Assembly: GCA_019239775.1 (NCBI GenBank)
Contig: JAFAZN010000496.1
Location: 1-42,482 of the forward strand
Source of the DNA: Chloroflexota bacterium
Lineage (GTDB): Bacteria; Chloroflexota; UBA6077; CF-72
Direction of reading: 5' to 3'
DNA: 42,482 nucleotides
Part shown: piece by piece, positions 16,846 through 26,604 of the stretch
How the letters are laid out: the number at the start of each line of letters is the position of its first letter
How positions within the stretch are numbered: position 1 is the stretch's first letter
Notes under the pieces: generated by a model
The model's input: only the letters and a program-made list of their open reading frames with translations
Told to the model about the DNA's origin: nothing
Database searches by the model: none
Translations under genes and position numbers: made by a program

Positions 16846-18075
16846 CTAGCCCTCCCGAGTAGCGGCGCGATCGGCCCGCGGCTCGCGAGGCAGCCGCAGT
16901 ACACGTTCGCCAATGATGTTCTTCTGGATCTCGCTGGAGCCAGCGTAAATGGTGCCCGCGCGCGACCACAGGAAGTTGTACGCCCAGGTGGAATCGTCGC
17001 CGCGCAACGTGCTGGAATTCAGCGACAGCTCGCTCGGCAGTCCACGCTCCAGTTGCCCGTACGGACCGAGCAGGTCCTGCATCAGCTCCTGGTGGCGTTT
17101 ATCCATTTCGCTGTAGTAGAGCTTGTCGATTGACGACTCCGAGCCTGGGCGTTTGCCCTGCTCCAATTTGCCGAGGATGCGGAAGCCGGCGTAGCGCAGC
17201 ACTTCCACTTCCACCACCATGCGGCCGAGCTTCTGGCGCGCAACCGGGTCCTCCAGGACAGGCACGCTATCGCGGCTCACGTGCTGGGTCACTTCGAAGA
17301 GCCGCCGTAAATTCGCCTGGTGGCGAGTTACCCGCGCCAGCAGGCTTCCGCCACGCTCGAAGCCGAGGGTGGTCTGTGCCAGCTCCCAGCCCTGGCCTTC
17401 CTGGCCGATGATGTTTTCTGGCGGTACCACGGCGTTGTTGAAGAACACCTCGGCAAACTCGGAGCTGCCGGTGATCTGCTTCAGTGGCCGGACTTCGACG
17501 CCTGGTTGGTGCATATCCAGGATGAAGTACGAGATGCCCTGGTGCTTCGGCAGGTCCGGATTGGTGCGCGCCAACAGCACGCCGTAGTCCGCGATGGGTC
17601 CCAGGCTGGTCCAGACTTTCTGCCCGTTGACCACCCAGCGGTTGCCGTCCTGAAACGCTTCCAGCACTGCACGAGTTTTCAAGCTGGCCAGGTCCGAGCC
17701 TGAATCTGGCTCGGAGTACAGCTGGCACCAGATGTCTTCCGCGGTCAGCATGCGTTTGACGTAGCGCTGCTTCTGATCCTCGGTGCCGTGGACGATCAGT
17801 GTTGGGCCGATCAGGCCGAGAGCCAGGCTGTTGATCGCGCCCGGGACGTCGGAGCGCGCCATCTCCTCGGCGACGATCGCCTGCTCCATCGGCCGCGCAT
17901 CCTGGCCGCCGTATTCGTGCGGCCAACCCATGCCCACGAACCCCGCGTCGTACAGCGTCCGCTGCCACGCCTTCTTCTGCTCCAGTGTGTTCAGAGGTCC
18001 AGCTGGATGGTCTGTGATCCACCGGCTCACCTTTTCGCGGAAACGTTCATCCTCAACCGAATAGTTCAGATCCAC
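16846..18075 (-). CDS. Acyl-CoA dehydrogenase, probable catalytic subunit
   Basis: About 409 residues. GTG at 18075 is preferred because AGGAG (18089-18085) lies 9 bases upstream; TTG at 18081 would be only 3 bases away. The FadE-type fold is clear from VGMGWPHEYGG, LYSEPDSGSDLASLKTRA (FAD/substrate loop), VVNGQKVWTSLG and the C-terminal IYAGSSEIQKNIIGERVLGL-like block (RVLRLPRE here). The candidate catalytic Glu is in TLGFERGG, the helix position used by isovaleryl-CoA and ChsE-type enzymes. It is followed by a second dehydrogenase lacking that Glu. The two are likely one enzyme of acyl-CoA beta-oxidation. Electrons would pass to an electron-transfer flavoprotein not seen here. Confidence 0.9.
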   Translation of the reverse strand: MDLNYSVEDERFREKVSRWITDHPAGPLNTLEQKKAWQRTLYDAGFVGMGWPHEYGGQDARPMEQAIVAEEMARSDVPGAINSLALGLIGPTLIVHGTEDQKQRYVKRMLTAEDIWCQLYSEPDSGSDLASLKTRAVLEAFQDGNRWVVNGQKVWTSLGPIADYGVLLARTNPDLPKHQGISYFILDMHQPGVEVRPLKQITGSSEFAEVFFNNAVVPPENIIGQEGQGWELAQTTLGFERGGSLLARVTRHQANLRRLFEVTQHVSRDSVPVLEDPVARQKLGRMVVEVEVLRYAGFRILGKLEQGKRPGSESSIDKLYYSEMDKRHQELMQDLLGPYGQLERGLPSELSLNSSTLRGDDSTWAYNFLWSRAGTIYAGSSEIQKNIIGERVLRLPREPRADRAATREG

Positions 18076-18089
18076 GCTCAAATTCTCCT

Positions 18090-18339
18090 AGTAGACATTC
18101 TTGCTGGTGAGGCCCAAGTGACATTGATGTGTTTGCAACAACGGTTGGGCCATCACGTAGGTGAGTACCCCAAGTGTGTCCTCGAGAAGCCGCGGTCGCC
18201 TGCGACCCGGTTTGCGGCCGCCGAATAGGCCCCTCATGCGGGGGGTCGCCGCGGAAAGGAGTGCGCAGCGAGCTTGCGAGCGGAGCAACGACTGGCGGCG
18301 GGGGGCCTGCAAGGCTCCCCCGACCCGGAACAGCGACAT
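18090..18339. other. Intergenic gap with GC-rich hairpins
   Basis: This 250-base gap separates the ABC permease from the downstream dehydrogenase pair on the minus strand. It holds a perfect stem GGTCGC-CT-GCGACC at 18194-18207 and, shortly after, CCCC-TCATGC-GGGG. Overlapping open frames here have no family resemblance and no ribosome binding site. The hairpins may end the transporter transcript or be a dispersed extragenic element. No T-run follows them, so a classic terminator is not supported. Confidence 0.35.
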
Positions 18340-19263
18340 TCATCTGCCACGTAGACGAGGATCAAGCACATCACGCAGTGCGTCGCCGAGCATGTTGAAG
18401 CCGAAGACGGCGGCGCTGATGGCCAGTCCTGGCCAGATCGACAGCCACGGTGACTGCAGCATGTACGCCCGTCCGGTGCCACTGAGCATCGCCCCCCACG
18501 TCGGAAACGGCGGCGGGACACCGTAGCCCAAAAATGACAGGGTGGACTCCGCCAGAATAGCGGCGCCAAGCTGCGTGGTGGCCAGAACCAGAATAGCGGC
18601 GGACACGTTGGGCAACACGTAGCGCCGCACAATCCGCCAGTGTCCCGCCCCCACACAGCGAGCTGACTCTACATACGGTTGGTGCCGCATTCCCAGCACC
18701 GCGCTGCGCACCACCCGCGCCGTGCCCGGCGCTAACAGAATGCCAAGCACCAGCGTGGTGCTCCACAAACCAGGCCCAACAATCGCCACCAGTGATACCA
18801 GCAGCACCAGCGCCGGAAACGAGATCCACACGTCAACCACGCGTTGCACCAGCAGGTCAATCCAGCCGCCGAAATAACCCGAGCCGATGCCGACCACACA
18901 GGCGATCACGGTGCTGATGAGCACGGCGCCGAAACCGATCGTCACCGACACCCGGGCGCCCCAGATGACGCGGCTGAGCAAGTCCCGTCCGTTGGCGTCC
19001 GTCCCGAACGGATGCGCCAGCGACGGCCACTGCAAGCGGTCCGCCGCGGTCCCAATGTCGTACGGGTAGGGCGCAAGCCATTGGGCGCCGGCGGCCAGCA
19101 CCAGGAACAGCAGAATCAATACTGCGCCAAATGCACCAAGTGGCTTTCCCAGCACGAAGCCGCGCAGTCCACGTACCGCCGACGGTCCAGCCACCGGCCG
19201 ACGCGCCGCTGGCATAGCTCGCGACCTGGCCACCGGTTCCAGCGTGACCTGCTGAACACTCAT
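18340..19263 (-). CDS. ABC transporter permease, DppC/OppC family
   Basis: 307 residues from ATG at 19263, which overlaps the preceding permease stop by four bases (ATGA). One membrane segment follows a short cytoplasmic N terminus, then the family block HPFGTDANGRDLLSRVIWGARVS (split at conserved positions), four to five further membrane segments, and the coupling-loop signature YVESARCVGAGHWRIVRRYVLP, close to the EAA motif that contacts the ATPase. It pairs with the DppB-like permease as the channel of a peptide/nickel/organic-solute importer. No ATPase genes follow; the next feature is a 264-base gap and then acyl-CoA dehydrogenases. Confidence 0.93.
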   Translation of the reverse strand: MSVQQVTLEPVARSRAMPAARRPVAGPSAVRGLRGFVLGKPLGAFGAVLILLFLVLAAGAQWLAPYPYDIGTAADRLQWPSLAHPFGTDANGRDLLSRVIWGARVSVTIGFGAVLISTVIACVVGIGSGYFGGWIDLLVQRVVDVWISFPALVLLVSLVAIVGPGLWSTTLVLGILLAPGTARVVRSAVLGMRHQPYVESARCVGAGHWRIVRRYVLPNVSAAILVLATTQLGAAILAESTLSFLGYGVPPPFPTWGAMLSGTGRAYMLQSPWLSIWPGLAISAAVFGFNMLGDALRDVLDPRLRGR

Positions 19264-20207
19264 GTGTAACGCACCCGCGGATCGAGCCAGCCGTACAGCA
19301 AGTCCACGACCAAATTCGTGAGCACGATGACCGTCGCGAACAACAGGTTGAGCCCTTGAATCGCCGGGTAGTCCCGCGATTGCACCGCTTCCAGCAAATA
19401 GCGGCCCATGCCCGGCAGCACGAAAATGCTTTCGAGCACGACGGTCCCCGAAACCAGCAACGCCACCTGCAGTCCAAGGACGGTGAGCGCCGGGATGAAC
19501 GCATTCTTCAACGCGTGGCGCACGATCGTCGCGTTTTCGGTCAATCCCTTTGCGGTTGCGGTGCGAATGAAGTCCTGCCGCAGCACTTCGAGCATCTGCG
19601 TCCGAATCAAGCGCATCAGCCCACCCGAAAGGCCGAGCCCCAGAATGACGGCCGGCACGATCACGATGCTCAGGTTCTTGATCGGGTCGACGGTGAGGCG
19701 CGCGTATTGGAGGGGCGGCGTCCAGTGCCACCACACCGAGGGCAGCGTCACCACCAGGGTGCCCAGCCAGAAGCCGGGGATCGCCAACAGACCAATGGCG
19801 ACGCTGCGCCCGGTGTAGTCCGCCCACGTGTCCTGACGGACTGCCGAGATGATGCCGACGATGGTGGCGAGGAACGCGGCAATGATGAGCGCCAGCACGC
19901 CGAGTTCGGCAGTCACCGGGATGCGGTTGGCCAGCTCAGTCGTGATCGGTTGGTGCGATCGGAACGAGTGGCCGAGATCGCCACGTAGCAGATTGCCGAG
20001 CCAGTCAAAGTACTGGAGCACGACGGGCCGATCGAGCCCGAGCTGGGCGCGCAATGCGGCCTCGTCGGCTGCCGTCGCTTTGGCGTCCTGTAGCTGAAGA
20101 CTGACGGCGTCGCCCGGCAGTAATCGCACCAGCACGAATACCACGATGCTGACCCCAAGCAGGGTCGGCACCAGCAAGACAAGTCGACGGATCAGGTACC
20201 GCGACAC
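19260..20207 (-). CDS. ABC transporter permease, DppB/OppB family
   Basis: 315 residues from GTG at 20207. The N-terminal RYLIRRLVLLVPTLLGVSIVVF segment (first helix), the periplasmic RAQLGLDRPVVLQYFDWLGNLLRGDLG block, and the EAA-like loop RQDFIRTATAKGLTE with HALKNAFIPALTVLG are standard for the DppB family. Six membrane segments are apparent. It lies 28 bases after the solute-binding protein and overlaps the DppC-like gene, giving a tightly packed uptake operon. The substrate is set by the binding protein and is unknown. Confidence 0.93.
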   Translation of the reverse strand: MSRYLIRRLVLLVPTLLGVSIVVFVLVRLLPGDAVSLQLQDAKATAADEAALRAQLGLDRPVVLQYFDWLGNLLRGDLGHSFRSHQPITTELANRIPVTAELGVLALIIAAFLATIVGIISAVRQDTWADYTGRSVAIGLLAIPGFWLGTLVVTLPSVWWHWTPPLQYARLTVDPIKNLSIVIVPAVILGLGLSGGLMRLIRTQMLEVLRQDFIRTATAKGLTENATIVRHALKNAFIPALTVLGLQVALLVSGTVVLESIFVLPGMGRYLLEAVQSRDYPAIQGLNLLFATVIVLTNLVVDLLYGWLDPRVRYT

Positions 20208-20235
20208 GTCGGGTGCTCTACTTCTCGATCAAAAT

Positions 20236-22044
20236 CTAGTGGCTGTCTAGCCAGAGCTTGGGCACGATCTCCGCGCCAAAGCCGTAGTCGCCTCTGGCGA
20301 ACAGGTCGCGCACCCACGGTGTCGTACCCGCCGTTTGATAGGGCGCCACGCCCGGTGGGTAGTACATCTGGTCCGCCAGGTACCGCTGAATGTCCATGAT
20401 CTGCGACTTGCGTTGCGCACGATCGAGCGTTTTGGCCTGCTGCTCGATCATGGCGGTGAGTTTGTCATCATTGACGCCCGCGTGATTGCGCGTACCTTGC
20501 GGGTGATACATGTTGAACAAGAAATCGTGCGGCTCGGTAAATGGGGTCTCGAGTCCGAACACCAGCACATTCCCGCCCTGGAACTTGCCTGAAAAGATGT
20601 TGGCGATGTAGTCGGCGTACTCGTGCATCTGCAGGTCGGCATTGATACCGCCGGTCTTGAGGTCCGCCTGGACCAGCTCGACGGCCTGCACCCAGACGTT
20701 GCCGTACCCCGGCGTAGACAGCATCGTGACGTTCAGGCCGTCCGGATAGCCCGCCGCGGCGAGCAATTGCTTCGCCGTCTGTGGGTCGTACTTGAAGTTC
20801 TTGGCGGTATCGCCCTGATCGGGGCTTCGCGGATCCAGCCACCATTCAGATAAGGCCCACGGAATCGCGTTATTCCACGACCCAACGCCGTTGTAGATGA
20901 CATTGATGATGTTGTCGCGGTTGATCATCATCGACACGGCTTGCCGCACTCGTGGATCGTTGAACGGCGGCTGGTCGACCTTCCAGTAGACGAACGGGAT
21001 CAGGTTGAACTCGGTCTTGCTGAGTTGGACCTCGGGGTTACTCGACTGCATCCCCGGGATTTCGTTATCCGGGATGGGCACGTAATCCAGCTCGTGCGCG
21101 CGGATACCGGCCATCTGCGTCGCGGTATCGGGAATGATCAGCCCGACGAAGTCATCGATGCGCGGCTCGCCGGGACGGTAGTAGTCCGGGTTCTTGTGGC
21201 CGGCAAACGAGACGCCGGAGTCGAACTTGTCGAAGATGAAGGGGCCGCTGCCGATCGTGCGCTTGGAAACGTCGCCATCCGCGTCCACGACTTCCTTCGG
21301 CAGGATCCAGAAGACCGGCCCACCGATCTGCGCCTCGAATGGCGCGTAGACGTCCTTGAGCGTGAACTGCACGGTGTGATCGTCTAATGCCGTTACCTTG
21401 TCCACCTGGCCGAAAGTCGACTTCTGCGGGGAGGTCGCCATGAAGTGCTCGAACGACCAGGCCACGTCCTGCGCGGTCACTGGTCGTCCGCTCATCGGCG
21501 CGATGTTGTGCCACTTGGCGTTCTGTCGGAGATGAAACGTCCAGGTCTTGCCGTCCGGTTCCGGACCCCATGACTCGGCCAGGTCGCCTTCCATGATGTA
21601 GGCCTGCGCTTTGATGCCCGGCCCCTTCTTCGACATGAGCAAACGGCTATAGAAATAGGCGGAGAACTCCTGCACCCGATAGCTGACATTGACGTACGGA
21701 TCGAGGCTAGGTGGATCGTCCGTCCAGGCCAGGAAGCGGAACGTACCGCCGGTCTTGATGTTGGGGTTGGTCGTGGGCGCTGGCGCGGCTGTTGGTTGCG
21801 CGGCGGCGGCCGCGGCGGTTGTCGGTGCGGCGGTTGGGTTAGCCGCCGCGGGCGCCGTCGTTGCTGCCGGCGCGGTTGTTGGTGGCGGAGCCGGGGGTGA
21901 AGTCGGCGCGGCGGGCGCGCTCGCCGGACCGCAGGCTGCCAAAAGCGACGCGCCGGCGGCGATACCACCCCAGGTGATCAGGAACCCGCGACGAGACCAA
22001 CGGCGCACAGCCGGCGTTGAGGTCGCGTCCACACCATCTGCCAC
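20236..22044 (-). CDS. ABC transporter substrate-binding lipoprotein, peptide/nickel family
   Basis: 602 residues from GTG at 22044, supported by GGAGGTG (22059-22053) 8 bases upstream. The N terminus has a twin-arginine-like RRWSRRGFLITWGG run and a lipobox LLAAC (Cys38), so it is probably an exported lipoprotein, perhaps by the Tat route. About 60 residues of Ala/Pro/Thr linker follow, a style common in Chloroflexota binding proteins. The rest is the SBP_bac_5 fold (FRFLAWTDDPPSLDPY, GSGPFIFDKFD, NYRP-type block, VRQAVSMMINRDNI). It feeds the two permeases encoded just downstream. A 14-base near-palindrome lies about 65 bases upstream. Confidence 0.93.
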   Translation of the reverse strand: MADGVDATSTPAVRRWSRRGFLITWGGIAAGASLLAACGPASAPAAPTSPPAPPPTTAPAATTAPAAANPTAAPTTAAAAAAQPTAAPAPTTNPNIKTGGTFRFLAWTDDPPSLDPYVNVSYRVQEFSAYFYSRLLMSKKGPGIKAQAYIMEGDLAESWGPEPDGKTWTFHLRQNAKWHNIAPMSGRPVTAQDVAWSFEHFMATSPQKSTFGQVDKVTALDDHTVQFTLKDVYAPFEAQIGGPVFWILPKEVVDADGDVSKRTIGSGPFIFDKFDSGVSFAGHKNPDYYRPGEPRIDDFVGLIIPDTATQMAGIRAHELDYVPIPDNEIPGMQSSNPEVQLSKTEFNLIPFVYWKVDQPPFNDPRVRQAVSMMINRDNIINVIYNGVGSWNNAIPWALSEWWLDPRSPDQGDTAKNFKYDPQTAKQLLAAAGYPDGLNVTMLSTPGYGNVWVQAVELVQADLKTGGINADLQMHEYADYIANIFSGKFQGGNVLVFGLETPFTEPHDFLFNMYHPQGTRNHAGVNDDKLTAMIEQQAKTLDRAQRKSQIMDIQRYLADQMYYPPGVAPYQTAGTTPWVRDLFARGDYGFGAEIVPKLWLDSH

Positions 22045-22109
22045 GGCTTATTCACCTCCCGCTGGAGCTGACGACAAGCACAAGCGTAGACCCACCGTCA
22101 ATGGGGGTC

Positions 22110-22123
22110 AACGAACGTTTGTT
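22110..22123. promoter_or_regulatory. Near-palindrome AACGAAC-GTTTGTT, candidate operator
   Basis: AACGAACGTTTGTT is a 7+7 inverted repeat with one mismatched pair, in the 85-base gap between the SDR stop and the start of the binding-protein gene. TetR-family sites often look like this, and a TetR gene lies at 14342-14950. It could control the transporter separately from the SDR. The assignment to that regulator is inference. Confidence 0.4.
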
Positions 22124-22129
22124 AGGCGA

Positions 22130-22891
22130 TCAGCCCCGTGGGCCGCCGGCCACGTAGATCACCTGCCCACTAACAAAGCTCGACTCGTCGCTGACCAGGA
22201 ACGCGATCACGTTGGCCACGTCCTCGGGCGTGCCCGTCCGCCTCACCGGCGTGTTCTTGGCCGCATTGGCCTTGAACTCCTCCCAGTTCGCTCCAATCCG
22301 TTCAGCAGTCTGCTGCGTCATGCGCGTCTCGATGAACCCGGGCGCAACCGCATTCACGTTGATCCCGAACGGCCCCAGTTCAATAGCTAACGTCCGTGTT
22401 AGCCCCTGCAGGCCGGCCTTGGCGGTCGAGTAATTCGCCTGGCCACGATTGCCCAGCGCAGAAGTAGAGGACGTAAAGACCATCTTGCCGTAGCGCTGCT
22501 CGACCATGTATTTCTGGGCCGCCCGCGCGGCCATGAAGCTGCCCTTCAGGTGGGTGTTGATGACGCCGTCCCAGTCCTCGTCGGTCATGCGGAACAGCAG
22601 GTTGTCACGCGTGATGCCGGCCAGCGCGACCAGGATGTCGAGGCGACTAAACTCCTGGGCGCCACGCGCCACGGCTTCTTCGAGGGCAGCTCGGTTGGTG
22701 ACGTCCACCGATAACGCGAGCGCCCGTCCACCGCTCGACTGGATGCCTTCAGCAGTTTCCTCGGCCGGGCCCAGGTCCATATCGGCCACAACCACCGCCG
22801 CGCCTTCGCTCGCGAGCTTGGCCGCGGTCGCCGCGCCAATGCCGCGCCCCGCACCGGTCAGAAACGCTACGCGACCATCCAGTCGTCCCAT
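22130..22891 (-). CDS. SDR family oxidoreductase, FabG-like 3-oxoacyl reductase
   Basis: 253 residues from ATG at 22891; a second ATG eight codons upstream (22915) would overlap the divergent polymerase-like gene and adds no conserved residues. Motifs: nucleotide-binding TGAGRGIGAATA, VADMD (acidic residue favouring NAD), the ALAGITRDNLL strand, and the catalytic Ser-Tyr-Lys set in SSTSALGNRGQANYSTAK. The C-terminal GQVIYVAGG is typical of FabG-like enzymes. It sits upstream of the transporter and acyl-CoA dehydrogenase genes on the same strand, which fits a 3-hydroxyacyl-CoA dehydrogenase or keto-reductase in fatty acid or aromatic acid breakdown. Confidence 0.9.
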   Translation of the reverse strand: MGRLDGRVAFLTGAGRGIGAATAAKLASEGAAVVVADMDLGPAEETAEGIQSSGGRALALSVDVTNRAALEEAVARGAQEFSRLDILVALAGITRDNLLFRMTDEDWDGVINTHLKGSFMAARAAQKYMVEQRYGKMVFTSSTSALGNRGQANYSTAKAGLQGLTRTLAIELGPFGINVNAVAPGFIETRMTQQTAERIGANWEEFKANAAKNTPVRRTGTPEDVANVIAFLVSDESSFVSGQVIYVAGGPRG

Positions 22892-22908
22892 GCGGCCGAG
22901 CGTATCAC

Positions 22909-24675
<1,767 letters not shown>

Positions 24676-24687
24676 GACCGCTTACCT

Positions 24688-25374
24688 ATGCTGCAAATGC
24701 GTCTTGTAGCTCTCGGACCGCTGCTCGCGGTCGCTGCGCTTGTGGCCTCGTGCAGCGGTCCCGCCAACGGCCAGTCAACGGATCCGCCAACAGCTGCGGC
24801 AACCGTCGCGCCCACACCGGTTGTGCCCGCGGGTGGGACGACGCTCGTGGTGGATGCTTCGGCCACTCACGCCAGTTACCACGCCCACGAGCAACTGGTT
24901 GGACGCAACCTTCCGAGCGACGCGGTGGGCACCAGCAGCGCAGTCAGCGGCACGATCGTGCTCAACGCCGATGGCTCGATCGACTCCGCGCAGTCACAGA
25001 TCGGCGTTGACCTGAGCCAGCTCACGAGCGACGAGAGCCGTCGTGACAACTTCATCAAAGGCAACACGTTGCAGACGAGCCGCTTCCCGATGGCCACGTT
25101 CACGCCGCTCGACGCCAGCGGCTTACCGACGCCCTTACCTCAGAGCGGCCAGGCAACGTTCCAGTTGATTGGGGATCTCACGGTCCACGGCGTGTCCCGG
25201 CCAGTGACCTGGCAGGTCACGGCTCAGTTCGACCCCGCGTCCGTAACCGGCGACGCCACAACCGACGTGAACATCTCGGACTTCGGCATGACGCCGCCCA
25301 AGGCAGGCCCCGTGCTGAGCATCCAGGACGGCCTCACCCTGGAGCTCGCCTTCAAGGCCGCGCGCCAGGCCTAG
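24688..25374 (+). CDS. YceI family lipoprotein
   Basis: 228 residues. The N terminus is a lipoprotein signal with lipobox LVASC (Cys around residue 22) followed by a Thr/Pro-rich tether. The rest is the YceI beta-barrel: YHAHEQLVGRNLPSDAVG, DLSQLTSDESRRDNFIKGN, TSRFPMATFTP, LIGDLTVHGVSRPVTWQV, and DFGMTPPK near the end. YceI proteins bind polyisoprenoid or other lipids in the envelope; several have been linked to stress response. The ATG at 24688 is used. Its TAG stop shares the palindrome CTAG with the stop of the convergent aminotransferase gene. Confidence 0.9.
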   Translation: MLQMRLVALGPLLAVAALVASCSGPANGQSTDPPTAAATVAPTPVVPAGGTTLVVDASATHASYHAHEQLVGRNLPSDAVGTSSAVSGTIVLNADGSIDSAQSQIGVDLSQLTSDESRRDNFIKGNTLQTSRFPMATFTPLDASGLPTPLPQSGQATFQLIGDLTVHGVSRPVTWQVTAQFDPASVTGDATTDVNISDFGMTPPKAGPVLSIQDGLTLELAFKAARQA

Positions 25375-26576
25375 TCCGCGGCGGCGAACGCAGGCACACG
25401 CGCCGGTGCGGAGGTGAAGGCGCGCTGAGCGGCAAGTAGGCCGGAGCCCATCTCCACGTCGATACCGAGGTCGGCGAAGGACAACTCGATTCCGCCGAGC
25501 GTCCCGAGTACCTCCAGTTCGTTCAGCGACCCTAAATGGCCGATTCGGAACGCCTGGCCACTCAGTTGGCCAATGCCGCCGCCTAGCGACAGGCCGTAGC
25601 GCTCGCGCGCATGCTTCAACAGCTCATTGCTGTCCACGCCAGCAGGCGTCCGCACCGCCGTAATCGTGTTCGAGGCCGTCGACGGGTCCTCACACACCGT
25701 AGACAGTCCCCAACCATGCACGGCCGCGCGCACCGCCGAAGCCAGCCGGGCGTGACGGGCATACACGTTGGACAGGCCCTCCTCCTCCACCAGCATGCGC
25801 AGCGCCTCGCGCAAGCCAAAGAGCATCAGCGTTGCGGGCGTGTACGGGAACAGGCCGATGCGGTTCTCGCGCATGATGGGCTCCCAGTCCCAGAAGTGAC
25901 GCGGCGAGCCGCCGTTCTGTGCGCCAACGGCGAGGGCACGCCGCGAAACGCCCAGAATGCCCAGGCCGGGCGGCAGCATGAGACCCTTCTGCGAGCCGCA
26001 GATGATGATGTCGACCCGCCACTCGTCCATCAGGAACTCCATGCTCGCAAGCGAGCTGACCGTGTCCACGATGAGCAGCGCATCGTGCCCGGCGGCATCC
26101 ATGGCCTGCCGAATCCCCGCGATGTCCACCGTGACGCCGGTCGACGTCTCGTTGTGGCAGATCAACACCGCGTCGTACGGGTTGCTGCTGCTGTCGGCGC
26201 GCAGCTTGTCTTCAACCAGCGCCGGCGTGACCGCCTGGCCCCAGCGCAGCTGCACTTCGTCGACGTCGTAGCCGAACTTGCGGGCGATTGCCCCCAGGCC
26301 ACCGCTGAACAGGCCGTAGTTGAACGAGAGCACCCGCGCACCCGGGCTCAGCACGTTCACCAGCGCAGCTTCCGTCGCGCCGGTCCCTGAGGCCGGGTAG
26401 AGCATCGGTGCGCCATCGCGCGTACCGAACACACGACGCAAACCGACGCGGACATCCTCCGTCAGCTGGGCGAACTCCGGGCTGCGGTGATCGATCACAG
26501 GTCGATCCATCGCTCGGAGAACGCGATCGGGAAGGTTGGTTGGGCCAGGAATCTGAAGGAAGGACCGTCCGCTCAT
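25371..26576 (-). CDS. Class V aminotransferase (serine/alanine-glyoxylate type)
   Basis: 401 residues from ATG at 26576. N-terminal IPGPTNLPDRVLRAM and VIDHRSPEF are characteristic of alanine-glyoxylate and serine-glyoxylate transaminases. YPASGTGATEAAL binds the PLP phosphate, VDTVSSL carries the ring-binding Asp, and GSQKGLMLPPG holds the Schiff-base Lys. The enzyme would move an amino group from Ser or Ala to glyoxylate, as in the serine cycle or photorespiratory glycolate salvage. It is alone on its strand, with the LuxR-type gene just upstream (28-base gap), so co-transcription is possible. Related purine or sulfonate transaminases cannot be excluded. Confidence 0.9.
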   Translation of the reverse strand: MSGRSFLQIPGPTNLPDRVLRAMDRPVIDHRSPEFAQLTEDVRVGLRRVFGTRDGAPMLYPASGTGATEAALVNVLSPGARVLSFNYGLFSGGLGAIARKFGYDVDEVQLRWGQAVTPALVEDKLRADSSSNPYDAVLICHNETSTGVTVDIAGIRQAMDAAGHDALLIVDTVSSLASMEFLMDEWRVDIIICGSQKGLMLPPGLGILGVSRRALAVGAQNGGSPRHFWDWEPIMRENRIGLFPYTPATLMLFGLREALRMLVEEEGLSNVYARHARLASAVRAAVHGWGLSTVCEDPSTASNTITAVRTPAGVDSNELLKHARERYGLSLGGGIGQLSGQAFRIGHLGSLNELEVLGTLGGIELSFADLGIDVEMGSGLLAAQRAFTSAPARVPAFAAAD

Positions 26577-26604
26577 AGCGTGGACATCATAACGGGGGTA
26601 CTTC

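Noticed and set aside
18053..18343. Small minus-strand gene in the transporter-dehydrogenase gap
   Set aside because: Low-complexity Arg/Pro/Gly translation, no ribosome site, and competing frames equally open.
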